Assembly (NCBI GenBank): GCA_016744695.1 | Contig: JADGDV010000010.1 | Span: 62,001-126,000 of the forward strand | Direction of reading: 5' to 3' | DNA from: Hahellaceae bacterium | Lineage (GTDB): Bacteria; Pseudomonadota; Gammaproteobacteria; Pseudomonadales; Oleiphilaceae | DNA: 64,000 nucleotides | Part shown: one piece after another, positions 56,407 to 64,000 of the stretch | Layout: each line of letters begins with the position of its first letter | Position numbering within the stretch: position 1 is the stretch's first letter | Position numbers and translations under genes: made by a program | Notes under the pieces: model-generated | The model's database searches: none | Told to the model about the DNA's origin: nothing | Seen by the model: the letters and a program-made list of their open reading frames with translations, nothing else

Positions 56407-59400
56407 ATGCAAAGTCACCCGTCCGAAATTGATAGTCAACGCAAAGCTCAGGTTCGTGAGAAGCTATTATTAAACTATCGTCAGCTTATACTTGAAAGCC
56501 TCCCGATAGCGATTGAGCGTGCTATTAAAGAAGCTGAAGTAAAACTGATGCTGTCCGTTAATGAATCTCTTGATGGCTCTCTTCGTTCGGATTTCTCCGT
56601 TAGTCTGCAAATGTTGGAAACCCGTTCTCATTGGCTCTCTGAGCAAGTCTGCGATAGTGTTGTAGCCGCACTAAGGCTTATTGCACTGAATAAAACGCTA
56701 CATTTAGATCATCAACAAAAAATAGCAGTAGATAAGAGTCTTTCCGTCGTTGAAAAGCATGATTTTGAAGACTGGCTTGCAATGAATTCTGCAATCAGAA
56801 TGATAGGGGAAGACCTAGGGTATGAGCTCAATCGTATTTGCTACATATTTGAAAGAATATCTGATCAGACGGTTGATGTTGTCGACTGTCCTGTTGGTCC
56901 AACAAATATTATAAGAGCGTTTCAGCTAGGGTGTAATGCCTTAGAAATACCGTCAACGGCTTACCCCATCATTTATAAAGTTATTGGGCAAATACTTAAG
57001 ACAGAATTAAAAGACATTTATGGTGTATTAATTTCCTCTGCTGAACGTTACGGTATTAAAGGCAGTGCAAGCCAAGAATCTTCACGGTTAGCTGAAGACG
57101 TTTCTTTGGGGAATACGAATAACCATGTGGTAAACACTGCGTCGGGTGAAGTACAAAGTGAAGTAAATACAACAGAACACAATGAGGTATTGTTATCAGA
57201 TTCTAGCCCTCTTATGGAAGATGAGGCACTTTTTGGTCAAACCAAAAGGAAGCAAAAGCAAGGTGATACTTATTCTACTCTACAAACACTCATCAACCTT
57301 AAAACAACGGTTGAGGGTGGGGGCGCTGTTACTGTTGCGGCTGACCGTTTAAATGAAGAGGCCCTTCGGAGTCAGAAAACGTCTTATAACGTACATGATA
57401 TTGTTAATGCGGTTAGCCAACTTCAGTCAGTACAACTTGATGCTAAGTCTGATGATAGTAATGTGGTTGAGCTTCCTCTGAAGGATGTCGTTAAGAAGCG
57501 GCTGCAAGAGAGAAATGATTCCGGTGTTCAGTTGGGTGAAAAAGAAGATGAGTTAATTGACATTACTGATCGTTTATTTGGAGCAATTCTTGAGCAAATA
57601 GGCATTAGTGATGTATTAAAAAAGTGGCTTAAAAAACTTAAGTTATCTGTTTTAAAAGTGGTGCTGCTAGATGACACTTTTTTCTCTGAGCACAATCACC
57701 CTGCTCGGCAGGTTATCAATCAATTAGCAAGGTTAGCTGGAACGAAGCGCACACCAAATAGAAGTGTAGAGCGCTCACTGGAACACTTTACAAATCGCAT
57801 TATTAATGATTACAACGGTGATAATCAGCTTTTTGAAGAGATACTGATTGAAATAAATCACCTGGTTTCAAGGCAAGAAGAAGCTTATAAACGTAATGCA
57901 GAGCGTATTGCCCGGGCGTACGAAGGGCAGCAAAGACTTGTAGAAGCACGAGAAATTGTTGTTCAGGAAATTAACAATCGCATCGCAGGAAAGAAGGTAC
58001 CCAAGATCCTTATTTCATTGCTGGAAGAAGGCGGGTGGCGTCAGTTACTTCTTGTGACCTTGCTAAGGGAAGGGCAGGAAAGTGAAAGCTTTCAAGAATC
58101 TCTAGGGGTTGTTGATCAGCTTATGACTTGGCTAGGCGAACCGGTAGATGAAGTGTCTTCCGTAGGGGCTAGCTTAGAAAAAGATTTAGAAGCTCCCACA
58201 CTCTTAACCATGATAGATCGAGAGTTACGCTCCTCAGGGCAAACCTCTCATCAGAGAATTGTTAATAAGCTTGAAGAATATTTATTGCAAGGCAAGAAGG
58301 CCAGACTACATGTTTTAGAACAGTATGAATGGTTAGTCAATCCAAAGGAGTGTCCAGGCCCTGCCGCTCGCCCGGAACTCAGCCCATTAAGCAATACGTC
58401 GACAAATAAGGAATCCGGTCGCTGGCATAAACGCGCTAGACAGATGACGATTGGCGACTGGATTGAGATTGTTGATGAAGATGGTGACGCGCAGAGAATG
58501 AGGCTAGCCTGGTCTGGCAGTAAGTCTTACCGCTTTGTGTTCGTTGATAGCCAAGGGATGAAAGATATTGATATTTCTCTTGATATATTAGCAGGCCGAA
58601 TGGATAACGGTGATGTCACTCTGTTAGAGAAAGCAGATGTGCCAGTTATTGATCAAGGTTTACACCAAATGGTGCAGTCGGTATATGAAGATTTAGCCAG
58701 TCAGGCAAGTTGCGACCCTCTTACAGGCTTGTTGAATAGACAGTCATTTGAGCGAAGTATGGAACGGGCCATAGCCGATGCAATGTCTAATCAGACGTCA
58801 CAAATTATTTCTTATCTTGATATCGACCAGTTTAAAGTCGTAAACAATACTTATGGACATATTGCTGGAGACCAGCTTCTCAAGCATATTGCATCGGTTA
58901 TTAAGAATGCTTCTGGTGCATTGGCTACGTGTGGCCGGCTTGGTGGTAACGAGTTTGGAATGATATTCAACCATTGTGCATTAAAAGAAGGTCAGGTTCT
59001 TGCTGAAAATATAAGAAAAGCAGTGGAAGAATCTGTTTTTACCTGGCAAGACAATACGTTAGTCGTAACGGTTAGTGTAGGGGTCGCAGAGGTCGATTCT
59101 TCTAGTGATAATATTGATACTGTCATGAAGAAGGCTAGCGTAGCTTGCAACTTGTCTAAAGAGCATGGTCGAAACAGAGTAACGATATATACTCGCCAAG
59201 ATCGTGATCAAATGCATCATGATGAAATGACATCGTGGATTCAAAAAATTGATCACTCATTAGAAGAATTGTTAATGCTGCGTTGTCAGGAGATACGTCC
59301 AATTAATGATGCAGCTAACAAACCATCCCATTACGAGATTTTGTTGGGGATTTATGATGAAGATAAAAATATTCTGCCCCCTGTTGCATTAATAGAGGCC

Positions 59401-59985
59401 GCGGAGCATTTTGGTCGAATGTCACGGATTGACCGTTGGGTTATACATAATACGTTGCTGTGGATGGAGGAGCATGCAGATATTGTGGAAACGGTTCATG
59501 GCTTTTCTATTAATCTGTCAGGCACTTCTATTAACGAAGAACATTTTCTTGATTTTGTATTAGGTGAACTATCTGCTACGTCTGTTCCGAGGCATAAAAT
59601 TTGTTTTGAAATTACTGAAACTGCGGCAATTACTAACCTGTCAGATGCAGATGACTTCATTAATGTTTTGAAAAAAACTGGGTGTAAATTCTCCTTAGAT
59701 GATTTTGGTACCGGATTATCCTCTTACGCTTATATTCAAAAACTATCAGTAGACTATATTAAGATAGACGGTGTGTTTATTAAAAACATTGTTAATAATC
59801 CAAAAGATCAGGCATTAGTGAAATCAATTAACGAATTAGCTCATTTTATGGGAATGGAAACGATTGCTGAGTTTGTTGAGAATACTGAGATTCTTTCCAT
59901 GCTGGAACTAATAGGTGTTGATAATGCTCAAGGGTATGGGATTCAACGTCCTGTTCCTTTAAACGAGGCATTCATATCCAATTAA
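56407..59985 (+). CDS. DUF1631-GGDEF-EAL protein
   Basis: A 1192-residue protein. Residues about 20-760 are DUF1631 (helical, with a C-terminal beta part MTIGDWIEIVDEDGDAQRMR). A GGDEF domain follows (about 765-920) with DPLTGLLNR and YLDIDQFKVVNNTYGH, but the signature is GGNEF (846-850), so cyclase activity is doubtful. The EAL domain (about 955-1190) has EIL at 977-979, the NLS Asn, ITET, DDFGTG (1098-1103), KIDG and QGYG, so phosphodiesterase residues appear present. It is probably a c-di-GMP sensor or phosphodiesterase. CAGGAATT precedes the ATG. Confidence 0.87.
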   Translation: MQSHPSEIDSQRKAQVREKLLLNYRQLILESLPIAIERAIKEAEVKLMLSVNESLDGSLRSDFSVSLQMLETRSHWLSEQVCDSVVAALRLIALNKTLHLDHQQKIAVDKSLSVVEKHDFEDWLAMNSAIRMIGEDLGYELNRICYIFERISDQTVDVVDCPVGPTNIIRAFQLGCNALEIPSTAYPIIYKVIGQILKTELKDIYGVLISSAERYGIKGSASQESSRLAEDVSLGNTNNHVVNTASGEVQSEVNTTEHNEVLLSDSSPLMEDEALFGQTKRKQKQGDTYSTLQTLINLKTTVEGGGAVTVAADRLNEEALRSQKTSYNVHDIVNAVSQLQSVQLDAKSDDSNVVELPLKDVVKKRLQERNDSGVQLGEKEDELIDITDRLFGAILEQIGISDVLKKWLKKLKLSVLKVVLLDDTFFSEHNHPARQVINQLARLAGTKRTPNRSVERSLEHFTNRIINDYNGDNQLFEEILIEINHLVSRQEEAYKRNAERIARAYEGQQRLVEAREIVVQEINNRIAGKKVPKILISLLEEGGWRQLLLVTLLREGQESESFQESLGVVDQLMTWLGEPVDEVSSVGASLEKDLEAPTLLTMIDRELRSSGQTSHQRIVNKLEEYLLQGKKARLHVLEQYEWLVNPKECPGPAARPELSPLSNTSTNKESGRWHKRARQMTIGDWIEIVDEDGDAQRMRLAWSGSKSYRFVFVDSQGMKDIDISLDILAGRMDNGDVTLLEKADVPVIDQGLHQMVQSVYEDLASQASCDPLTGLLNRQSFERSMERAIADAMSNQTSQIISYLDIDQFKVVNNTYGHIAGDQLLKHIASVIKNASGALATCGRLGGNEFGMIFNHCALKEGQVLAENIRKAVEESVFTWQDNTLVVTVSVGVAEVDSSSDNIDTVMKKASVACNLSKEHGRNRVTIYTRQDRDQMHHDEMTSWIQKIDHSLEELLMLRCQEIRPINDAANKPSHYEILLGIYDEDKNILPPVALIEAAEHFGRMSRIDRWVIHNTLLWMEEHADIVETVHGFSINLSGTSINEEHFLDFVLGELSATSVPRHKICFEITETAAITNLSDADDFINVLKKTGCKFSLDDFGTGLSSYAYIQKLSVDYIKIDGVFIKNIVNNPKDQALVKSINELAHFMGMETIAEFVENTEILSMLELIGVDNAQGYGIQRPVPLNEAFISN

Positions 59986-60054
59986 AAGTGTCTTTAACTA
60001 TAAGAAAAATATAAAATTGTTATTCAATCATATTCAGGTGGATAGAGAGGTATT

Positions 60055-60888
60055 ATGCAACCTATAAAGCCTAAAGCTAGCTTATTAGCTCTTCTAATAT
60101 TAGCCCTTTTATTTTCAACAAACTCATTGTCGAGCGGTCTACCACCGATACATGAGGCAAAAAGATTAATGCTGGCGGCACAAAACGCGATTAACTTAGA
60201 GCAGTGGGATAGCGCTGAACAGCAACTGAAAAATTTAACTGAACTTGATGTTGCGCTACCCGCTAAGTTTCATTATATGCATGGTCAGGTATTATTTCAT
60301 CATTCTGAATTCAATATGGCTCAAAAGTCATTTGAAGTTTATGTACTCCAAGCGGAAGAGGAAGGTGAGTTTTATATCAGTGCATTGGAGATGATAACTG
60401 AGGCTGATAAAAAGAAGAAAATAATAAAACCGAAAGCGGCTAATGTAGAGGCTTTGGCATTAGATAAAGCAAAAGATGAATATTTGGAATCACTTAAAAA
60501 ACTCTATTTAACGAATGATCCTAAAAAGGCTTTAGTGCTCCAAATTAATAATATCCTTTCAACTCACCCTTACTACGGTTCTCGTATTAAGCAGCAGGAT
60601 GTTAATAAGGGGGCTCATTATTCTATAAACTTAATAGGCAGTGAGCTTCAGATTCAAGAAAAACGATATGATAAAAAGGGTGCTCCCTCGTTGCTTGTTA
60701 ATCGAATGGATGTATATGGCGTTGATCCATTTATTAAATACAGCTGTGACTATGACCGCTATATTTGCTGGTTGTACCACCCAATTAACCAGTACGACCG
60801 CTGGATACTTCTTGATCGAAATGAGGACGCCGCTAAAGAGTTAAGTGAAGCAATGGGGCGTTTGATTCAATCCGTGCAGGGCGGTTGA
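60055..60888 (+). CDS. Exported protein of unknown function
   Basis: Not recognised. The 277-residue product has an N-terminal signal (hydrophobic residues about 11-27, ending near LSSG), then a TPR-like helical part (about 30-115, AAQNAINLEQWDSAEQQLK, HSEFNMAQKSFEVYV), a basic stretch, and a compact C-terminal part with several Tyr, Cys and Trp (YSCDYDRYICWLY). GAGAGG precedes the ATG. It may be a periplasmic protein with a scaffold role; no function can be assigned. Confidence 0.7.
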   Translation: MQPIKPKASLLALLILALLFSTNSLSSGLPPIHEAKRLMLAAQNAINLEQWDSAEQQLKNLTELDVALPAKFHYMHGQVLFHHSEFNMAQKSFEVYVLQAEEEGEFYISALEMITEADKKKKIIKPKAANVEALALDKAKDEYLESLKKLYLTNDPKKALVLQINNILSTHPYYGSRIKQQDVNKGAHYSINLIGSELQIQEKRYDKKGAPSLLVNRMDVYGVDPFIKYSCDYDRYICWLYHPINQYDRWILLDRNEDAAKELSEAMGRLIQSVQGG

Positions 60889-60917
60889 AGTCTGACTTCG
60901 GTCAAGGGCTCAATTTT

Positions 60918-60947
60918 TTGGTCATAGTATGATCTTGCTTTTATAAT
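60918..60947 (+). promoter_or_regulatory. Possible sigma-70 promoter before the NorQ-like gene
   Basis: TTGGTC (60918-60923) and TATAAT (60942-60947) are 18 bases apart, about 26 bases before the ATG at 60973. The -10 box is perfect and the -35 box is fair. Confidence 0.45.
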
Positions 60948-60972
60948 CATATGATCTTATTTTTAGAATTTT

Positions 60973-61809
60973 ATGCCCCGGACCCATTTTATGAATGCTT
61001 TTGAAGCGCAAAAAAAACAGAAAGATGAACTTTTTTACCAGGCTCAGGGCAATGAAGAAGCACTATTTGAGCATGCGTATAACCATCAGTTGCCTTTGCT
61101 TATTAAAGGGCCAACTGGGTGTGGTAAAACACGGTTCATACAGCATATGGCAAAGAAACTAGGCAGACCTATTTATACTGTTTCTTGTCATGATGATTTA
61201 ACCGCTGCAGATTTGGTTGGCCGTCATTTAATTGGTAAGGATGGTACTTTTTGGCAAGATGGTCCACTTACTCGAGCGGTAAGAGAAGGGGCTATTTGCT
61301 ACCTTGATGAAGTCATTGAGGCCCGAAAAGATACAACGGTTGTTTTACACCCTCTGGCTGATGATCGAAGAGTATTACCTATTGAGCGAACAGGTGAGTA
61401 CTTAGAGGCTGCACCGGGCTTTATGCTTGTTGTTTCTTACAACCCTGGCTATCAGAATTTATTAAAAGGAATGAAACCAAGTACGAGGCAACGATTTGTT
61501 GCGCTTAGATTTGACTATCCTGATGAAGCGTCTGAAACAGCGATCGTTGTAAAAGAAAGTGGGATCGATGAGAATAAAGCAAAGGTTCTTGTTAAGTTGG
61601 CAAATAGTTTGAGAAACTTAAAAGATCATGACCTTGAAGAAGCCGCATCAACCCGACTCGTTATTTATGCAGCTAAGTTGATTAAGAGCGGCATTGCGCC
61701 ATTAGAAGCTTGTCGTATTACTATGGCAGAGCCTTTAACGGATGATCAGGCAACAGTTGATGCATTAACAGAGGTGATATATGCCATCTTCGGTGGCGAG
61801 CAAACATAA
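60973..61809 (+). CDS. CbbQ/NirQ/NorQ-family AAA+ ATPase
   Basis: A 278-residue MoxR-type AAA+ ATPase of the CbbQ/NirQ/NorQ/GpvN group: Walker A GPTGCGKT (46-53), TVSCHDDLTAADLVGRHLI, Walker B ICYLDEV, and the ASTRLVIYAAKLI sensor region. These proteins activate partner enzymes, usually with a VWA-domain protein (NorD, CbbO). No such partner is adjacent; the next gene is a small membrane protein overlapping by 29 bases. ATG at 60991 is another possible start. The target is unknown. Confidence 0.88.
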   Translation: MPRTHFMNAFEAQKKQKDELFYQAQGNEEALFEHAYNHQLPLLIKGPTGCGKTRFIQHMAKKLGRPIYTVSCHDDLTAADLVGRHLIGKDGTFWQDGPLTRAVREGAICYLDEVIEARKDTTVVLHPLADDRRVLPIERTGEYLEAAPGFMLVVSYNPGYQNLLKGMKPSTRQRFVALRFDYPDEASETAIVVKESGIDENKAKVLVKLANSLRNLKDHDLEEAASTRLVIYAAKLIKSGIAPLEACRITMAEPLTDDQATVDALTEVIYAIFGGEQT

Positions 61810-62197
61810 CCCACGTAAGCCTTATGGCTCAACGTCTGTTAAAAAAGAGCAACAAGCGCTCGCGCAGCAAGCAGAAGGCTGGTACCTCTGTAATTTATTA
61901 GTTTTACCGGGGATATCTTTTCTGTTTTTATTACGACTTTTTTTGAAACATGGTCGTGGTGATAAATCGTCATTAGCGACGAACCATATCCGGCAAACAT
62001 TTTTTATGTCGTTGCTTGGGGGTGGGTTAGTGGCTTCTGGTTGTGTTTCTTTGTACATGTTACTAGGGAATACACCAAATGGTTGGATGTGGGTTATTAT
62101 GTATTTTACCCTTGTTCATACTAGCTTTGTTCTATGGGGACTGATAGGTCTTGCATGGGCTGTTGCTAAGAAAAATGTATTATTTCCAAATTTTTAA
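61781..62197 (+). CDS. Small membrane protein overlapping the NorQ-like gene
   Basis: Not recognised as a named family. The 138-residue product has a polar, basic N-terminus (about 1-33) and three membrane segments (about 37-54, 71-92 and 100-128), with positively charged loops. It overlaps the ATPase gene by 29 bases, implying coupled translation and possibly a joint function. A strong terminator follows. Confidence 0.72.
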   Translation: MPSSVASKHNPRKPYGSTSVKKEQQALAQQAEGWYLCNLLVLPGISFLFLLRLFLKHGRGDKSSLATNHIRQTFFMSLLGGGLVASGCVSLYMLLGNTPNGWMWVIMYFTLVHTSFVLWGLIGLAWAVAKKNVLFPNF

Positions 62198-62221
62198 ATT
62201 AGTTTGATGTTTTTTATAACG

Positions 62222-62264
62222 ACTCCTACGAGTTAAATTTAAACTTTGTAGGAGTGCGTTTTTT
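62222..62264 (+). terminator. Rho-independent terminator after the NorQ-like unit
   Basis: ACTCCTAC and GTAGGAGT pair over 8 bp, with an inner AGTT/AACT extension and an AT loop, followed by GCGTTTTTTAG on the plus strand. It lies between two converging genes. Confidence 0.88.
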
Positions 62265-62295
62265 AGTGTGTAAAATTGTTAAGAGAAAGCATTGG

Positions 62296-63813
62296 TTAAG
62301 CCGCCTTTTTACTCTTCACGACTTCTTTTTTCGCTTCTTTTATTGCATATTTTTCAAGCCCGGCAAGATGGGTTTTACCGAAGTATTCTTTCCAGTTAAT
62401 CAGTCCTGCATCTACTGCAAATTCACCGTCTGTTGCTTCTCCAAGCTCCTCTGCTAATGACAGAAGCTTTCCGTTGTGGAACCGGTACTTTGGGAAGCCA
62501 TAAAAGGAAAATGTGGTAGACAATGTTAAAGCCGTATCAATGTTCTTTAGCATTTTATTCTTAGTTTCGACCTTACCAAAAATAGACTTAACATCATGCA
62601 GAAGACCCAAAGGCATCTGCACTGCTTTCATAGCGGCTTCAAAAACAGACTTTGAAACAAAAGGAAAATCTTTAGCGGGTTTTTTCTTCTTGAATAGTTT
62701 TGGATATGCTTTGTAATTTGATAGAGCTTCTTCAACCATAGCATCTCGTAATTCACCGGTAGTTGCGGGGTTAGAACCGCTACTACAGCATTGATAAATA
62801 TTTGTTTCACCGGGTGATGTAAGTACCTTGGCCATTGAAAGAATGATGCTGTTTGCTACGAGGTCTGCAGGGATAATATCCATCACACCGTTTGCATCGG
62901 CAGGGAAGAACGCGATTTTACCACGGGCATAAGCAAACACAATCGCATCAGCAACCTTAATACCTTCTATCCAACCAGGCATTGGGCCTTGCAGAGTACT
63001 TTCAATAATAGAAGGACGAACAATAGCCAGTGACTTGCCGTCAAGCTTCTCTAATAGTAATTGCTCACCCATCCATTTTGTAAATGTATAGGTGTCATTC
63101 CATCCGTACTTATTGGCTTCCTCAATCCCCAAATCAACAAGTGATTGTGTTAACTCTTCATTGTTTTTGGCAGGGAAGCGTACATTATTAATTTTATCTT
63201 TTAGAAGGTTAACAACACCTTCTACTAGGTACTGACCTTTTTCGTTACGTGGGATCTTAGCCCCGAAAGGTGCTTTTGTTTCTTCGTAGATATCGCCTTT
63301 ATTTAAACCGTGTACATAGCAGGTAGATACCTGAACAACGGGTATATCACCGCCTTTTTTAGAAAATTCAACGACATTGTTAAGGCATAAAGTATTTATT
63401 TTCAACGCCTTATCAAGTGCTTCACGAAAATTCACACTGGCGGCGGAATTTACAATGAGGTCAATTTTATTGGCGAGATCATTGAATTCTTTAGGTGCTA
63501 TGCCAAATTGAGGTTCGGTTAACTCGCCTGTTATAATATTTAATTTTGTTTCACAGAATGTATTGAATGAAGCGGGATCTTCTGATTTTAGATGATTAAA
63601 GATTGAGGACGTGAGCACTTCATTAACAAAGCGTTCTCTTCCACTTTTATACTTTGAGCTACCTCTAACCAATACGTTAACTGATGCAATGTCTGGTACT
63701 GATCTTATTATTTTCTCTAGTAATACCTTGCCCAAAAAACCTGTACAGCCAGTAATAAGAACATCCTTTCCTTTCAAACTTTTCTTAACTACTGAGTTTT
63801 TTGTAATATTCAT
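62296..63813 (-). CDS. Fatty acyl-CoA reductase (alcohol-forming type)
   Basis: A 505-residue NAD(P)-dependent reductase. The nucleotide-binding motif is TGCTGFLGK (21-29) and the active-site pair is YTFTK (Y242, K246). The order and spacing of motifs (VNSAASVNFRE, QVSTCYVHG, RPSIIES, a C-terminal domain ending in HLAGLEKYA) closely follow the Marinobacter enzyme Maqu_2220, which reduces fatty acyl-CoA to fatty alcohol for wax esters. The tail is Lys/Ala-rich. AGGA lies six bases before the ATG on the minus strand. No wax ester synthase gene is in the window, so the pathway role is inferred. Confidence 0.85.
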   Translation of the reverse strand: MNITKNSVVKKSLKGKDVLITGCTGFLGKVLLEKIIRSVPDIASVNVLVRGSSKYKSGRERFVNEVLTSSIFNHLKSEDPASFNTFCETKLNIITGELTEPQFGIAPKEFNDLANKIDLIVNSAASVNFREALDKALKINTLCLNNVVEFSKKGGDIPVVQVSTCYVHGLNKGDIYEETKAPFGAKIPRNEKGQYLVEGVVNLLKDKINNVRFPAKNNEELTQSLVDLGIEEANKYGWNDTYTFTKWMGEQLLLEKLDGKSLAIVRPSIIESTLQGPMPGWIEGIKVADAIVFAYARGKIAFFPADANGVMDIIPADLVANSIILSMAKVLTSPGETNIYQCCSSGSNPATTGELRDAMVEEALSNYKAYPKLFKKKKPAKDFPFVSKSVFEAAMKAVQMPLGLLHDVKSIFGKVETKNKMLKNIDTALTLSTTFSFYGFPKYRFHNGKLLSLAEELGEATDGEFAVDAGLINWKEYFGKTHLAGLEKYAIKEAKKEVVKSKKAA

Positions 63814-64000
63814 AGCGTTCCTGCTGTTTATTATGATTTATAAAGTGTTGATAGTGTTCACCGAATATCTACTTCCATCCGTTAAGGAGATTGTTCGGTC
63901 GCTAAATGATTAAGCAGGCGGGATTCTACATTTTTAACAGGGAATACATATGACAGAATGTTGTAATTAGCAGGTTTTAAGAAGGTGATTTTAAAAGCTG
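63814..64000. other. Upstream region of the reductase gene, window edge
   Basis: 187 bases before the minus-strand reductase start contain a TATAAA-like box on the minus strand near 63833-63838 but no -35 match I trust. A short plus-strand frame here is not supported by composition or a ribosome site. Confidence 0.3.

Noticed and set aside
63611-63913. Plus-strand 100-codon frame over the start of the reductase gene.
   Set aside because: No ribosome site; opposite a conserved nucleotide-binding region.

Overview
The window is a chromosomal segment of a motile, AT-leaning marine-type gammaproteobacterium. Gene order follows the polar-flagellum arrangement known from Pseudomonas, Marinobacter and relatives: fliFGHIJ ... 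fliK-fliLMNOPQR-flhB, flhA-flhF-flhG(fleN)-fliA-cheYZAB-motCD-parC-parP-cheW, then the ccm locus. A mtaD-ubiG-mupP-yciK operon facing mtnA, and a fatty acyl-CoA reductase resembling the Marinobacter wax-ester enzyme Maqu_2220, suggest the Oceanospirillales/Marinobacter/Oleiphilus neighbourhood. The genus cannot be fixed from the sequence alone. No tRNA, rRNA, insertion sequence, CRISPR array or prophage was seen, and no gene-free stretch exceeds 300 bases.

Region 1 (1-14012): the end of fliF, then fliG, fliH, fliI and fliJ. These are followed by a chemotaxis cluster without a receptor gene (STAS protein, cheY, cheA, cheW, cheR, cheD, cheB) and an HsbA-HsbR-HptB-type partner-switch module (STAS, response regulator/PP2C phosphatase/kinase, Hpt). 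Region 2 (14100-26654): fliK, fliLMNOPQR-flhB, flhA, flhF, flhG and fliA, with good sigma-54 promoter matches before fliK and fliL and a weaker one before flhA. Region 3 (26850-36700): a second chemotaxis operon (cheY, cheZ, cheA, cheB) with motCD, then the polar-localisation genes parC and parP, cheW and a DUF2802 gene. Further sigma-54 matches precede parC and cheW, and a strong terminator ends the block.

Region 4 (36717-41017, minus strand): an AsmA/DUF748-like envelope protein, a free-standing FlhB C-terminal domain and a second FliK-like protein. Region 5 (41194-48298): a complete cytochrome c maturation operon ccmABCDEFG(dsbE)HI, including a 59-residue ccmD. Region 6 (48345-56303): yciK, mupP, ubiG and mtaD on the minus strand, then mtnA, recQ and rmuC on the plus strand. 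Region 7 (56407-63813): a 1192-residue DUF1631-GGDEF-EAL protein, a secreted protein of unknown role, a NorQ/CbbQ-type AAA+ ATPase overlapping a small membrane protein, and the minus-strand fatty acyl-CoA reductase.

The most interesting signals are: (i) four tandem copies of a FliM/CheZ-like peptide in the linker of the second CheA, which appears to lack a P2 domain, suggesting multivalent CheY docking; (ii) an unrecognised 131-residue protein between parC and parP that shares a short N-terminal motif with ParP; (iii) the FlhB-C/FliK-like pair on the opposite strand; (iv) a degenerate GGDEF (GGNEF) coupled to a complete-looking EAL domain; and (v) a NorQ-like ATPase without a NorD/CbbO partner beside it. 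No wholly new system is demonstrated. These are hypotheses drawn from the sequence.
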